Below are positions 10,487 through 22,594 of a DNA stretch of 64,000 nucleotides, one piece after another. The notes under the pieces were generated by a model. It worked only from the letters and a program-made list of their open reading frames with translations. It searched no databases and had not been told where the DNA came from. The number at the start of each line of letters is the position of its first letter. The stretch's first letter is position 1. The position numbers and the translations under genes are program-made. Origin of the DNA: Phanerodontia chrysosporium (taxonomy: Eukaryota > Basidiomycota > Agaricomycetes > Polyporales > Phanerochaetaceae); contig MJGA01000001.1 of the NCBI GenBank assembly GCA_001910725.1, forward strand, positions 1,426,001-1,490,000, read 5' to 3'.

Positions 10487-11793
10487 ATGGACGCAGCATC
10501 CTCCTCCTCCCCGCCAAGACCTGGACAGTCTTCATCCTCGCCCTCTCGCACGCTTCCGCCCTCTCTCGCCTTCTCCACCCCGTCTCGTCCACCATACCCA
10601 GCCAGCACACGCCCAGAAGAGTACCCGCAAGAAAAGGTCGAGCACGACCTCTACGCCCAGAGTCGTAGAGTACCGCCGACTTCATCGCACCCCGCGACAC
10701 CGCACTCTGCGCGACTTTCCTACCCTTATCCGTCAAGAGCACCTCCGACTCCATCTGCCTACCGCCTGCCACCACCTGCGTACACCCGTCCGCGCAGCCT
10801 ACTAATAGCTAATCATCTCAAACCGTGGACGCCAATAATCTTGTACGCCATAACCAGCCTGGGTTTTCTTGCTGCCGTCGGCTTCTGGAAGGCAGAAGTA
10901 TTTGAAGGTGAGCGCAATCCTCTTCCACTATTTTAGTCCTCCGTGTTGCTAAGACACCCACCAGCCCTAGACGAGCTCTCGCGTTGGCTCAAGTCGGACG
11001 AATACATCGGCTATGCTTCTATCTTTATGCTAATTTTCTTGACAACTTTCCGTAAGTCCCGCTTTCTTAATTGCCGGCCCCGCCCCCGCCTGACCGCTCG
11101 ACCACAGCACCTATTCCTCTGTACTCCACGCTCATTATCTTATCTGGATACACTTTCGGTGCTTGGACTGGCGCAGTCATCTCGTACTGCGCCTCGCTCG
11201 CGGGAGCACTCGTTGTATTTATCGTCTCCCGCACCTTCTTCCGTGCAAGCATATCCCGCTGGCTCTCATGCACGGTCACCATCAAGCGTGTCGTGAGGGC
11301 CATTGAGAAGCGTCCCAAGCTTCTCTTCCTGATCCGCCTTGCGCCATACCCTTACAACGTCATGAACTGCCTCCTCGCCGCCTCGCCATCGCTGACACTC
11401 CGGACCTACACGCTGTGCACGGCGCTTTCGCTCTTCAAGGTCATCATTCATACCACCATAGGCTCCTCCATCCGGTCATTCGCGCAGTATCACGTCGTGA
11501 AACCGGGAGAGGCAGCGCCTCCAGCAGGCGAGGAGGGCATGCTCGGGCACTACTCCACCGTCGCCGGCATCGTGATGTGCCTCGCCATCTTTGTCTACCT
11601 CTCGATCGTCGCGCGGCGTGCCGTCGACGACGAGCTTGACGACGATGTGCGCGACAGCGAGGAGACCGTTGCGTTCCTCGCGCACGACGGTAATGGCGCC
11701 GACATGGAGGAGATTCACTCCGCCCGGCCCGCGTCGCGGGCAGACGACCGATTCATCTTCGCTGGACGGGAAGAGTCGAGCATCGGACTATGA
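10487..11793 (+). CDS. TVP38: TVP38/TMEM64 family membrane protein (VTT domain)
   Basis: Exons 10487-10907, 10965-11051 and 11108-11793 encode 397 residues. A proline- and serine-rich cytosolic N-terminus (about 105 residues) leads to a first helix ('TPIILYAITSLGFLAAVGFW'), then the VTT/SNARE-associated core: 'STLIILSGYTFGAW', 'VISYCASLAGALVVFIVSR', 'LLFLIRLAPYPYNVMNCLLA' and a final helix 'TVAGIVMCLAIFVYLSIVAR'. The 'FLIRLAPYPYNVMN' motif is diagnostic for Tvp38-type proteins of late Golgi vesicles; the wider DedA/VTT superfamily includes lipid scramblases. The C-terminal 60 residues are acidic. Start is the first ATG after a pyrimidine-rich leader. Confidence 0.9.
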
Positions 11794-12125
11794 CTTGCAT
11801 CACCCCACGGACTCTCATCGCGCATACACCTGGACTTTCCTTGATCTCTCTCTATCGCTCACACTTTGTACAAAGTCGCTACGTACGGTTGTAAGATGAA
11901 GTTGGACGGATTACTTACACTCATTTAGTTACTGTCGTTTACTCTTAGCTCTCCTGCTGGCTGCATAGATGCATGCTCGATAATCGAAGACGTGAAATAC
12001 GGGATTAGTCTTTGATGTATCATGGATGGCCTCGAAACAGTCTCGATGGATGAAGCATACAGGTGTGTGACATATCATGGTGTAAATTGGCCGGCATGTG
12101 AAGCATTTTGACGTAGCTCGCTTTC
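11794..12125. other. Short convergent intergenic region
   Basis: 332 bp between the stop codons of TVP38 and membrane/WD40 copy A. AT-richer than the flanking exons; it should contain both poly(A) sites. No gene seen. Confidence 0.6.
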
Positions 12126-15100
12126 TCAGTCAGAATCATCTCCATCCTCCGAATCTTGATCTCGTGCAGTACCTTCGTCATCACTGAAGGCCGTGCTCGA
12201 GTCGTCCGTGTACTGGCGCGTGTAGTGCCGGTAGGGCTGCGTCTCCGAGACAGGGCTCTGCGTGTAGTCGCCGGCGAAGAAGCCAGCGCTGTCGCCGCGG
12301 GCAGCGGAGCCGCTGCTCCGCGCGGACGCAGAATGCGGTGCAGACGCGGACGCGGACGCGGCGGGCGGCGCGACCGTCCAGATGTGGACCTCGCCCTCGT
12401 GCGTGCCTGTCGCGAACATCCAGTCCGCCGCACCGCGGTTCCACGCGACCGCGGTCAGGTGCCCGAGCGCGACGGGTGCCTGGATGCGGTGCAGCTGCGA
12501 CGTCGTGTCCCGGTCCCAGACGTAGATGTCGCTGGCTGTGCGGTGCGCAACCCCACCGTGCGCGTCGTCAGCAAACTCGACGGGCCTGTGTCGCGGGAGG
12601 AAAAGAGACAGCACGCACCGGTGCCGGCGCGCAGGACAAGGTGGTCGTGCGTGCCGCCGAAGATGGCGGGCAGCCCGGCGAAGGCGGTCGGCGTCTTGGG
12701 CATGTACGTGTGCTTCAGCTCGATGTTGTTCACCTTCCCCTGCGCAGTGCGGTACTCCCACAGCTGGGGCGGCGCCTGTTGTCCGGCATCGATGGTTAAT
12801 CACGAGTCCTCTGCAACTAAAGGCGAGACTTGCCCTGTTCTCATAGCTGACCAGGGCGTAGCGGTCGTCGCAGGCCAGTGCGATATCACACATCTCGTAA
12901 AACACCGGCGCTCTCCTGTGATAGGGTTCATGTACAGTTAGGGCACGGCGTGCAATGCAGATACCATCGAACGTACTTGATCACTTTGAAATTGACCAGA
13001 TCGTACACTGCAAATAACTTAGACACCACCAGGAGCCACGACATATCACAGGCTACCACTCACAGACAATTTCGAATTTCTTCTTATCGGCCTTCGTTGG
13101 CTTGTCCTGCGCCGCATGATGCTCCTGTTCATGCTTGCCAACACAGAGCATGTACCGTGAGTCTCTGGTAACCGCGACATCTCGGACAATGAGGTTGTCT
13201 ATGCGGTGATGCTGGGTCTCCTGCATAGCCCATTCATCAGACGTCAGGACACGTCGGAATAGCATCGGACACCTGCCTTGCCCGATTCGTCCTACACAAA
13301 GTTCAATAAGTACCTGACTCCTGCTAAGCATTCAGGGGACTCACGATATCGACGATCCTGTGCCCTTCTACCGACAGCGCCTCTGTGCGGGCGAGGTTAA
13401 CCCCGGACAAGGTATGTGCGCAGTCGCTCACCTTTGCCATGCCCCTTCCACGCCACAGATCGGATCGGATGCTCCTCGTCAGTCCGTTGGTGGCTCCAGA
13501 TGCAATGCCCGTTCTGTTCATCTCCATGAGATGGCATACGAGAGCGGAAGGTGAGGATGATACCTTGTTCCAGGCAGAGATGCACTTATTGTGGCGCATG
13601 AGCAGGTAGTCGCCCTCTGAGGACCTAGCGGATACGGTCAGTAAGATTAAACTGGGGAAACTACGCCTTACCATTCAATCTGATGGACAAACCCATATCC
13701 AGAGGCGTGCTCGAGAGATTTCTCGTGAGACAGCTCGGTCGACTACAGGATCTGATGTGAGCCACCGTGGCGACGAGTGAAATGTGTAATGTACCGTGAC
13801 ATCGAGGATGAACGACTTCTTATCCCAACTAGAGAGCCAGATTAGTCCCGTGAATAAAGGCAAGCGAGCGGCACTTACCTCGACGTCGCCAGGTACTTCC
13901 CATCCTGAGAGAACTGCAGAAAGCGGACCAGGGCGTCATGGGCATGGTCGGTCTCCAACTTCTGGCTGATCGTCATTCTCGCAAGGTGGGCGGAGACGCT
14001 GGCTGCTCTCAGCGGCATGCTGGCTCGCAGAGGGTCGCCGGCTTTGCGGAAGAGGCCCTCGACGTCGAGTCTCACGGCCAGGCGCTCGCGACGAGCCTCG
14101 ATGGTGCGCCGAATAGCCTCCTGCCAGCGGTGCCGGGCGATCTCGCGGGTGTCCATGACGTTCTTGTCGACTGCTAACCAGAACGACACATTCTGTGGGC
14201 TGGCGAGAGGATCGCCCATCGTCTGCCGCCGACTACGATGCCCTATCCGGGTTTCCCGCCTGGACGGCTTCTCAGGGTCGAGGTCTGCATCTGCGGCGGG
14301 CATAATCAGCCATTCAGGTACGCAGTGCGGAAGGAATAAGATACTGACTCCCTTGCCCTGCACCGATCAGCTGCTTGCTCTGCTCCAGCACGTTTTGGGG
14401 GTGCAACGAGCTAACAATGGAAAGGAAAAACCTCTTGACAGGTTGCATAGCAAATTCCAAGGCATCGGACAGCCACATGTACCCCTCATAACGATGGTAT
14501 ATCCACCGTTCGCAGGCGAACCATGCTGACATCGCAAGCAAACCCAGGCAGGATACTGAAGAGAAGACGGTCGAGAGAATGCTAGTGACGTGGGCCTGTC
14601 CTGAAGTCAGTGCGTCCTTACTTGATACGGTAAAATTGAACTCACCTGTTCCGACGCAAAGGCGAACAGAACGAAGCCGACAAAGAAGCAGACCACCGAA
14701 AGGACCAGATATACGATGGGCGAATGCTTGATCCATATACGAACCCACCAAGGGACGCGGTGATCCGGCGAACGACTGGAGAATGGTTGGGTGAGCTCGT
14801 GGCCATAGTGTGACACTTCGCACTTACTATATGGCCTCCGTCCATGTAAGACCCAGCAGACTGTTCACCGCTGCGCTGATGCTGAAGATCAGAGAGATGT
14901 ACCAGAAGACATTCACGCAGTCAACCAGAGCACTACGCGGTTCTCCGAGGCCTGAAATGAGCTGGATCATCGACGCCGCAACGCCAGCAAAAAGCGTGGC
15001 AATGGTCGACAAGTTGATCAGATTAATAGCCGAGTGTTCCTGTGAGGCTTTCACCGTTGGTATCCCTACGGTCGACATCTTTAGCAGACTGACGGTACTC

Positions 15101-16309
15101 TTCGTATGCGAGGGGATGACTCACCTGTCTTGAGGAAGATAGGGATGAATGTGTCCGCAACGAGTTGAAGACGATCTCCGATATCTGACATGGAGTAGAA
15201 CAGATATCGCTGGACGGCATGGCTTTCAAAATCGTCTGCTCTTCGACAAAATACGTAAGCGGGGGCGACGTTAATAACTGAAGAAAATCCGCACCGCCAA
15301 AATCTTCGAGAGACTTGGCCCAGTGCTAGAATATAGGGTATGAACTGGCGCTAGAGTTATTCGTATCCGTCGATCAGCTCACAGTTAACTCCTCGGTAAA
15401 AGCTTGATCAGGCACTTCGTCGATAAACTCTGGAAATTGATTGAAGCATTCCAGAAGGGTCCGGATGTCCCCAGCAAACAACTGGAGCTCCAGAGCGACA
15501 TGCTTTGGCTCGAGCTCAGTGCCATGGGAGAACACATGGTCGAAGATGCCATGACGCTTCGAAACCAAACGCCGGAACATGGATGGTTGGAACTTTTCGA
15601 GACGTGGGATCTTCTGCGGAAACAATCCGGCAGCATTCTTGCGGAAGACGTAGGAAACCCGGCCAAGCCGTTCGCGCAAGCGAGTGGAGGCGGACAGGAT
15701 ACCAACGGAGCTCCCAAGTTTTCGGGCTTTGTTCGACAGTTCGCGAAGCTGGCTCGCAACGTCAGCATAGTATATAAAGCCGACGCTCGTATCCTTACTT
15801 GTCCGTCGAGGTTCTTCAGCTGACTGTTGACGTGCTCTGTCAGAACACCAAACCACCTTCGCTCGGGGAGACTTCAATGCGGCACGCTGACCTTTCAAAT
15901 TTCTCGAATGCCTTGTATTCATCTCCTCCAGCCGCCCATACTTGATCTAGCATCTTTAGCATGAGCGATCAGCAGCGCTGGAGTACGGTAATGGTGCACC
16001 TCGCCCAACTGTTCCTCTTTTCTTGGCCGTCTCAACACTAAGTGTGGGCTTCTGGGCCAATGCTAACTGGAGCTGTTCCTCGAGCTTGGTTACTTTCCTG
16101 GAATGATGAGCTCAGCTTGCAAGATTGATAGATCAAGGACAAATCAAACGCACCGCTTGAGAGCCTGCATCTCCGAGTTAGAGTCGACACTTGACGACGT
16201 TTGATCTGTCGTATCTCAGGATTGATAGACTGCTGGTGCAGAGAGGACGACTGAACTCACTGCGATGATGCATATCGATGGGAGACTCGGAGCGAAGCAT
16301 GGTGCTCAT
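12126..16309 (-). CDS. Coiled-coil, four-helix membrane, WD40 protein, copy A
   Basis: Twenty-two exons run from ATG 16309 to a stop at 12126 and give about 1,002 residues. Order: coiled coil ('ALKRKVTKLEEQLQLALAQK'), a helical domain ('LRELSNKARKLGSSVG', 'LLECFNQFPEFIDEVP'), four transmembrane helices ('IATLFAGVAASMI', 'YISLIFSISAAVNSLLGLTW', 'LVLSVVCFFVGFVLFAFA', 'VSCLGLLAMSAWFACERW'), a linker, a WD40 propeller ('LVRFLQFSQDGKYLATSR', 'DIYVWDRDTTSQLHRI', 'WMFATGTHEGEVHIW') and an acidic tail. It is homologous over its length to copies B and C. One missing base near 13278 breaks the frame between 'SGKAG' and 'CPMLFRRVLTS'. One intron starts with GC. I know no named family with this order; a membrane-tethered scaffold is only inference. 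Confidence 0.8.
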
Positions 16310-17375
16310 CGTATTAGCTGGTCTCACAGCTGGAGGGCTGGAGGGGAGAGATATGCACTGTCGAGGCCCCCTGCTTGAAGCGTATAAAGCCTGCAATGAT
16401 CTCGGCCATGCTGGTTCCTGGTGTTAACCTCGAAGACGCAGCCGTCCGGGTGCAACTGATACATTTCGTCCGCATCAGGTGTCCTCAACCACCGAAGAAG
16501 GGAGGGATGCTCCTGGGGGGAAGCCGATATGATCACTGCGGGTAGTAGAGTCAGAGACACTGAAGCCTGACGGCAGCGATCACAACGCAAACACCTGCCT
16601 TGCAAAGCATAGCACGCCCACATTGATGTGCGATGCCAGAGAAAAATGGAAGACTTGGACCCTTGTACGGCAGGGCAGCCATGTGGCGCGAAAGCGGCGG
16701 TTGGTGGGGAATATCAGAGGAGCGATGTACACTCGACCTACAGGCGCAGTACGGCACGTAAGCATCAAGACGGCTGTCGATAAGGCTGCAATTTATCAAA
16801 TTTCACGGGTGAGCGAACAGCAGAACCTGGCGTGTCGACCACATGTTGGGCCCCGGGGCCATAAACGACGAAAGCTCCCGACAGACATTGGACGGCTTGC
16901 AGAGAAGCTGACGCATGTATGGTGTCACTTAGGGAAGGGAAAACGTCGAATATGTGTCCGTGGGTGGATATACACGCTTTCGTCTTTGTACGCAATTGCC
17001 TGCGAAACTGGCAACTAGTAGACTATTGTCCATGAAGGTGTAAGACGTCTGGATGCTGTTCCACAACGCTCGGACGTACCTTAAAATATCCTCCGAAGGC
17101 CTGAGACGACTAGTAGCACCTTCATGGACAGCGCGACCCGCAGAATCGAGCGCGGTGCAGGACTGACGTCGCCGACCCGGCATACCTCGCAGACTGGCGA
17201 GGGCGTCTAGATGAGCATCGAACTCATGTTCGTGATGCTGCATCTAGATCGTATGACTACAACTGCAAAGCAAATAGAGACGTGCATTCATACGGAGAAC
17301 AAACGGTGATGACTGCGTCTGGCGCCATCTGGAAAAGAAATACTATTCCACTGAGGAGAAAAAAGTGAATCTTCA
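16310..17375. other. Region with unassigned coding-like segments on the minus strand
   Basis: No complete gene model could be built. Minus-strand frames at 17243-17079 ('MQHHEHEFDAHLDALASLRG'), near 16970-17010 ('YKDESVYIHPRTHIRRF'), 16768-16600 ('APVGRVYIAPLIFP', 'FHFSLASHINVGVLCF') and 16530-16430 ('LRTPDADEMYQLHPDG') look protein-like and are flanked by possible splice sites, but I could not join them in phase or name a family. It may be a real gene upstream of copy A or a decayed one. Confidence 0.35.
17359..17364 (-). terminator. RNA polymerase III terminator of the tRNA-Gln gene
   Basis: Six A on the plus strand are six T on the minus strand, 11 bp downstream of the tRNA 3' end. A T run of this length is the standard Pol III stop signal. 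Confidence 0.7.
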
Positions 17376-17453
17376 GGCGCTACCAGGGCTCGAACCTGGG
17401 TTTTGGGAATTTGACTTCAGAATCCCAAGTGATAACCACTACACTATAGCGCC
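17376..17453 (-). tRNA. tRNA-Gln, anticodon CTG, with a short intron
   Basis: Read on the minus strand, the acceptor stem GGCGCTA pairs with TAGCGCC, the D arm is GTGT...TCAC, the anticodon stem TGGGA/TCCCA encloses loop TTCTGAA with anticodon CTG, and the T arm is CCAGG-TTCGAGC-CCTGG. Fourteen bases lie between the two halves of the anticodon stem, seven more than a normal loop, so a 7-nt intron after position 37 is inferred. CCA is not encoded, as usual in eukaryotes. Confidence 0.9.
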
Positions 17454-17666
17454 ATGCTAGACTTGTTTATAAGACATTATATAGTGTTGAATATACATAT
17501 AACACAAAGCGTTCCGTCTACCCTATACTGATTTACTACACACTGCCAGCGTTTTGACTGCTAGTCCGGGAGTGGTCTGAACGTTAGACCAACATAACGA
17601 AGATTAAGGACCAATTCGGAGGTTTGCTACAATACAAGTACAGATGCTCAGAACAAGGTGATTAGC

Positions 17667-18880
17667 TCAGTCACTACTAGGTTGCGTGTTGTACAATGCG
17701 AAATCTGCCTGACGCATGAGCACGAGCCCAAGTGGAGCAATAACCTCTGGCTGAACAGTGGCACCCTGCCTGCCTTGGGGACCAGCCACGCAGACCTTCA
17801 GCTCTGTGCTGTCGTGCGGCTTTGTCACCGCGGTCTTCAGGACCAAATGTCCGAGCTGGCCATCTGGTTCTCGCTCCTCGAGCCGGAGCGCTGGCGCGAA
17901 CATGGAGAAATCCCAGCCATTGTCAGGGATTCCAAGGAGCGTGGTGGTGTTTGGCACCGACGCGGGATACGAGGACGCGAGCGTGCTGTTGAGCGGGACG
18001 GCAGATGTAATGTTGAAAGAAAGATGCGAGCTCGGGTCGAACGTGCCCTTCATGCACGGAACCGTCGTCGTGTTACCCGACGCGTTCGTGGTCGCTGGCA
18101 GCGTGCAGTTGCCGTCGATCGTGAGCGAACCGAAGTCGTAATGCACGCTCTGCAGTGTTGGGTAGAACTCCAGTGGAATGGACGATTGAGGCGTCTGCCA
18201 GGACCGTATGTTGAAGAGCCAGTTGTCTCCCCCGTCGGTGTTCGCTATCTCGTAGGTGAAGAGCTGCGTGGGAGACGCTGCGGAGGGTTGGTTCATGAAG
18301 AAGTAGGCGACATTGACGACGTATCGTGCATCATTGTACGATTTCGCATCCAAGATGACGAAGGCGGGAAAGGAGTCACAACGGTGCTCCCAGGCATTCT
18401 GAGCAAACAATTCTGAGCTTTAGACTGTGGTTGGTACAGAAAAAGATGCTTACCTTCTGGACGATTGGCACAACAATCCATCCGCCAAAGAAAGGCATGA
18501 TAATAAGGGCAAGAAATATAGGGAGAGCAATTAATATGTTGAACAGCGAGATCAAGAAATTCGTCGTTTCGTGGCGGTCGCGGCGGTTGCCCCACGTGCC
18601 GACCATGTACGCCCATCCAACCATGGCATTAACACAACCCCAGCAGAACCCGAATATGAACATCATTGCCGTGTATCCCTGCAGGGCGGATGAAGTCTTG
18701 TCGACTGCATTGCGTGGCACTGGATTCACGGAAGCTTGGACGTAGTAGTATATCCACCAGGTGTCGGCGACGTTGATCGCAGCCCACAGCTGGAAATATA
18801 TCTCAGTGACACAGTACTGCCCAGATATAAACTGAGCTTACAGCAACGAGCACAAGGACACAGTATGCACCTGAGCCCAT
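17667..18880 (-). CDS. Multi-pass membrane protein with glycosylatable C-terminal domain, unknown family
   Basis: Exons 18880-18842, 18789-18454 and 18398-17667 join in phase to 368 residues. The N-terminal half has about four hydrophobic helices ('AYCVLVLVALWAAINVADT', 'MFIFGFCWGCVNAMVGWAY', 'FLISLFNILIALPIFLALI', 'FFGGWIVVPIV'). The C-terminal 230 residues are polar with several N-glycosylation sequons (NTT, NAS, NCT, NIT, NST), two or more cysteines and no obvious catalytic motif, as expected for an extracytoplasmic domain. Start ATG 18880 places the first helix at once and there is no separate signal peptide. I do not recognise the family. A surface or secretory-pathway location is inference from the sequons. 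Confidence 0.7.
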
Positions 18881-19876
18881 GGTTTGAGAAGTAGTAGCGA
18901 CTGCTGCACTTGGCAGGAGGGGAAGGACGCGTAGGCAGGTATCGTCTTTTCGCAGCTACCCTCAGATTAAATGTCCTAGGATGCTCAGCCCACGTACGTC
19001 TTCCCAGGTACGCAACACGCCCTGTAGGCTATGCACGCCAAGCGCGGGACTGCTGCCAATTCACTAGATTGGCAGCCCACGCCTCGGGATCCGAAGCCTT
19101 ATCAGAGTCACAGGCCGAGTATGGCTAGTGCCACAGGGAGTCCGTGAACGGCGGGGCAAGGATCCGCGCTCTCAGGCGTGCCATTCGGCCGTGAGTTATG
19201 ATGCCGCAGCCGCGTATATGGAGACTTGGTTCAGCGGATTGGAGAGATGACCCAGCAATGGCAACGCGAGTGTATGTGGGGATAGCCACTGCCATGAGGG
19301 GAGGATAGAGGAAGACACGCCATAGAGCTGTGAGTCCGCATCGCATCTGCCCAAGTCATGTCTGTCAATTCGCGGGAGGAGTTCATTTACACTGACCTAG
19401 GGATCGGGTGCCTGCAGGGCTGAGTCGTATGCCCCTACGGCACTCATTGTACTCTCAGCAGAGTGAACGAGGCTCTCCTGATCAAAGGTTCGGCCATCTT
19501 TTGCCATAGCCGCATCCAAATGAAGTGCAAAGCACAGTCGCAACTGGTCCTGGTAGGGGGAGTGCAATGTGACGTCTTCCTGTTTTGTCAGGGAATGGGA
19601 CATTTGTACAAGTATACGAACGGCGGACCATCTGCTTGAGATGCCTAGGTCAGGTGCTTGACGAAGGTTAGAACTCCGGGGTGAAGAGAGGCGACGGAGC
19701 TACGTAAGCTGGACGCGAAGAAGGCGACGGGATGCTCCGTGACCACGTGTGGGCCCCTCCGTCCGGCGCGGGTCAGATACTCACCTCTCGTCTGCACCCA
19801 TCCTTCTCTGTGACTAACGTCGAGCAGAAGCAGCAACCACTTTTTCACGCACCAATTGACAAGAGGGGACGGTTGA
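18881..19876. other. Divergent intergenic region, no gene supported
   Basis: About 1 kb between divergent starts. Two minus-strand frames (19603-19397, 'MSHSLTKQEDVTLHSPYQD', and 19848-19645, 'MKKWLLLLLDVSHREGW') could be exons but I could not connect them or recognise a family, so they are not called. Confidence 0.4.
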
Positions 19877-21549
19877 ATGGCTCGTTGGGCGGCATCGGAG
19901 GAGATTGCAAGGGAGACTGGTATGTGTCGTGACCACCAGTGTTTCGGAGACTCGTTCTATATGGTTGGTGCAGGAACTTTCGAAGAATTGCTGCTCTGCC
20001 TCTTCGGTCTCTACCTCTGGGAGGTCCTTCAGACCAGTGACTTCGAGTGGTCCTTGTTGTCTCGAGCACGCAAGTTCTCCTGGCCATTTGTGAGTGGCGA
20101 CGTGCTCGGTGCGGTACTTCGCTGAAGTAATGAACATAGAGTGAGTTGATTGTTGGCAAGAATGCGGATCGCAGCTCACAACACTCAAGTATCACTCGTT
20201 CTATGCAGATATTGCATGCTGTTCGCCTTGATCGGGGTGTAAGCTATTCCACTCTTCCCATGTTGCTGGGCAACTGAACGTGTACTTAGGATCGCGGCTG
20301 AGCAAGTGACAAAACCTGTCAGTTCGCATTGACAAGAATCTATTACTACACGCGTCCTGACTTACCCTCAGATAGGTTGTAATTCACTGTACATCTTCAA
20401 CTCCGTGAGTCTCTACACCTGAAGCGCACACCTCGCTAAGTCACATACAGTGGGCATGTAATATGGCGATACTCTGTGCCACCACATCGCTGATGGCTCA
20501 TACGTCAGAACTTCTCTTCCATCTTCCAGAAGACTTGCACTGACATTTTTCACAAGCGTCGGCCTCTGGGACAAGAATATCAGCATCGTTTTGCCGTTCG
20601 CTCTGCTTGGTTGTGCGCACTGGGCGATTCTGTGGCGGGCTGCATTCACTGTTGAAGCGGCGTACTCACAGCAGGATAGAAAATGCGTTCTTGTCTCAGA
20701 AAACCACACACTCCTCACCGCCAGCTTCTTCATGAGTGCGTCTTCTCCACTGGTCGCTGGAACTCAATGAGTGTTAACCGGAGCCAGCGGTGGCCGTGGA
20801 CCTCACCGTGTTACTGGTGGCGCTGGTGGCTTTGGTGCGCAGCCGAGAGCAGTTAGCCCTTCGGGACGTGCTCCTCCAGGGCGGCATCGTGTATATTTGC
20901 ATTCCTTTTCTCAGCAGTATCACACCTGCGGTGCGTGGTTAGCCATCGTCACCTCATCTGTGATCTGACCCTGGGTTTCAAGATCTTGAGTGCCCTCAAT
21001 TTGAATGGTGCGCACCTTGAAGTTCGATATGCACATCTGCTGATCTCATGCTTGTAGCTACAATGAACGTGTAAGCTCGCTTAGTCAGCGCGATGGCTTT
21101 ATATAATTGACTCGAGAACGTGCAGTATCGCGGTCGTTCCAGCTGCCACGATGTCGTGCGTCCTTGCATATTTCCTTCGTACACGGCCTGCTTATTCCTA
21201 CACGCACAGCGCTATTGCGGCGGGCCGTCTGGTGATGCGCCTTGAGGACGTTTCGGAGAGGAGATACGCTCGCAACCCAGCAGCACTCACCGTACACAGT
21301 GGTAAATGTTTCCCAGCGGGACGCCGCAGTCATACGACGGGTATTCGCCCTACGCCCGAGGTGCATGTCACAACGGACAGGGTCACTTTCGAAGACTTCC
21401 CGTATGTCCGTCGACGATTGTTCGGGAAAACCCTCGCTCACTGTGTGCGTAGTGCGCTACCGCAGAGAGCCGTTCGCGCATCAAACAGAACAAACTCGGA
21501 TGGCATCCCAGAACTTGGTTCGAGAAATGAAGGCTTCAAGCCTTGGTAG
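19877..21549 (+). CDS. Fungal seven-helix membrane protein (DUF6533/6534-like)
   Basis: At least ten short exons can be traced: 19877-19919, 19974-20089, then exons carrying 'YCMLFALIGVIAAEQ', 'IGCNSLYIFNSWACNMAIL', 'TRLALTFFTSVGLWDK', 'IVLPFALLGCAHWAILWRA', 'DLTVLLVALVALVRS', 'GGIVYICIPFLSSITPA' and 'ALNLNATMNVIAVVPAAT', ending with a polar tail that includes 'EVHVTTDRVTFEDF'. The helix spacing and the 'LALWDK-like' loop match the large basidiomycete families of seven-helix proteins with DUF6533 or DUF6534 annotations, whose ligands are unknown. Uncertain points: the junction around 20090-20200, and a possible 26-nt intron near 20500 that is shorter than normal. The stop at 21549 is the first in the last exon's frame; a further intron could change the tail. 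Confidence 0.65.
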
Positions 21550-21843
21550 GACTGGCGTAGATAGACACACTGTCAATACATTGGAGAGATAGCAAGCGTA
21601 CTTAACAGTATCAATCTTAATTCCTGCAGAGTCTGTATTTGAGGCCAGCGAAGCAGGGCTAGATCACATTTCCAAGGAATAACGTTTCCCGAGTGATATA
21701 ATACTTTTTTGGTCCTTTCATTGCAATGAACATGAGTTCAAGGATATGCGACGATGACGAAGAACAGATACACACATGAAAAGACCCAGACGTGGACGAT
21801 ATAATCATGAATACAAGCAAAGAATAACCCTCCAAAAACCTGT

Positions 21844-22594
21844 TCATCTCCTGCGGTGCGAGCGACCCGACTTCCGTTTCGCGATGGGGACGCCTTGACG
21901 GTTCACCTTGCTGGACTTGCCGCGGATGGGAAGGCCTTTTGCCTTCCTCCACTCTTCTCTGCGTGAGCCTCGTGGACCGTGCGTCGATACGCGCTTTGAC
22001 TCGGCGTTTGCGGATGATGCAGCGCCGTCAACTTCCATGCCTTCACCTGCGAGTTGTGTGTATGGAATGTGTGTACGTAGGCGAGATAGGGAAGGAGAAA
22101 TAAATAAGGTAGGGTATTTGTCGTGGGGCTGGGGAAGACGAACCTTGCACCTGAGGTGTGTTCTCCGTCGAAGGCTCATCTGTAGCAGGGAGAGGACAGG
22201 TGAGCACTAGGCTCTTCAAAGAGTGATGGGGGTGTCTGGTGGTGCGGGGCTTCTCTACTTCACTCTTCTCCGTCTCCTTCTATCGTCATCATTACCAGGG
22301 CCCTGCAGCACCCCGTCTGGCAGAAGACAAGCTTGCCAGAGTCTCCGGCGAGATGTCCTGATGGTCGAGCATGCCAAGCCAGAAACTCCAATACGAACCT
22401 GCCTGTGCAGCCTCGTCCTGTATCTCCTCAGCATCCTCCACCCGAACGTCCCCGTCGGCGTCGGTACTTGCAATCCCGCGCAGCTTCTGGTGGAGGCGAG
22501 CGAGCCGCGCAGCCTCGGTCGCGGCGTAGACACCCTGCTCCCGTTTCTTCGCACGGAAGGCGCGTTTCACCTTCGAGCGTGTCGATTTCGCCAT
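21844..22594 (-). CDS. DUF2423 (Llp-type) small nucleolar-like protein
   Basis: Exons 22594-22312, 22179-22144 and 22046-21844 encode 173 residues. The N-terminus 'MAKSTRSKVKRAFRAKKR' plus 'GVYAATEAARLARLHQKL' is the DUF2423 motif shared with yeast YBL028C and animal Llp proteins. The C-terminus 'THGPRGSRREEWRKAKG' and the arginine-rich end 'KSGRSHRRR' are also characteristic. The middle is acidic. Proteins of this family are nucleolar and associate with pre-ribosomes; their role is poorly defined. The internal exon of 36 nt uses donor CAAG|GTTCGT, chosen because it alone keeps phase. Confidence 0.85.

Noticed and set aside
12156..12941. A 261-codon plus-strand frame opposite copy A
   Set aside because: It is the antisense shadow of the GC-rich WD40 exons, arginine-rich and without similarity to anything; the minus-strand exons are conserved in copies B and C.
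17658..18416. A 252-codon plus-strand frame opposite the membrane protein
   Set aside because: Antisense to a well-spliced minus-strand gene with clear transmembrane helices; its own translation is arginine-rich and featureless.
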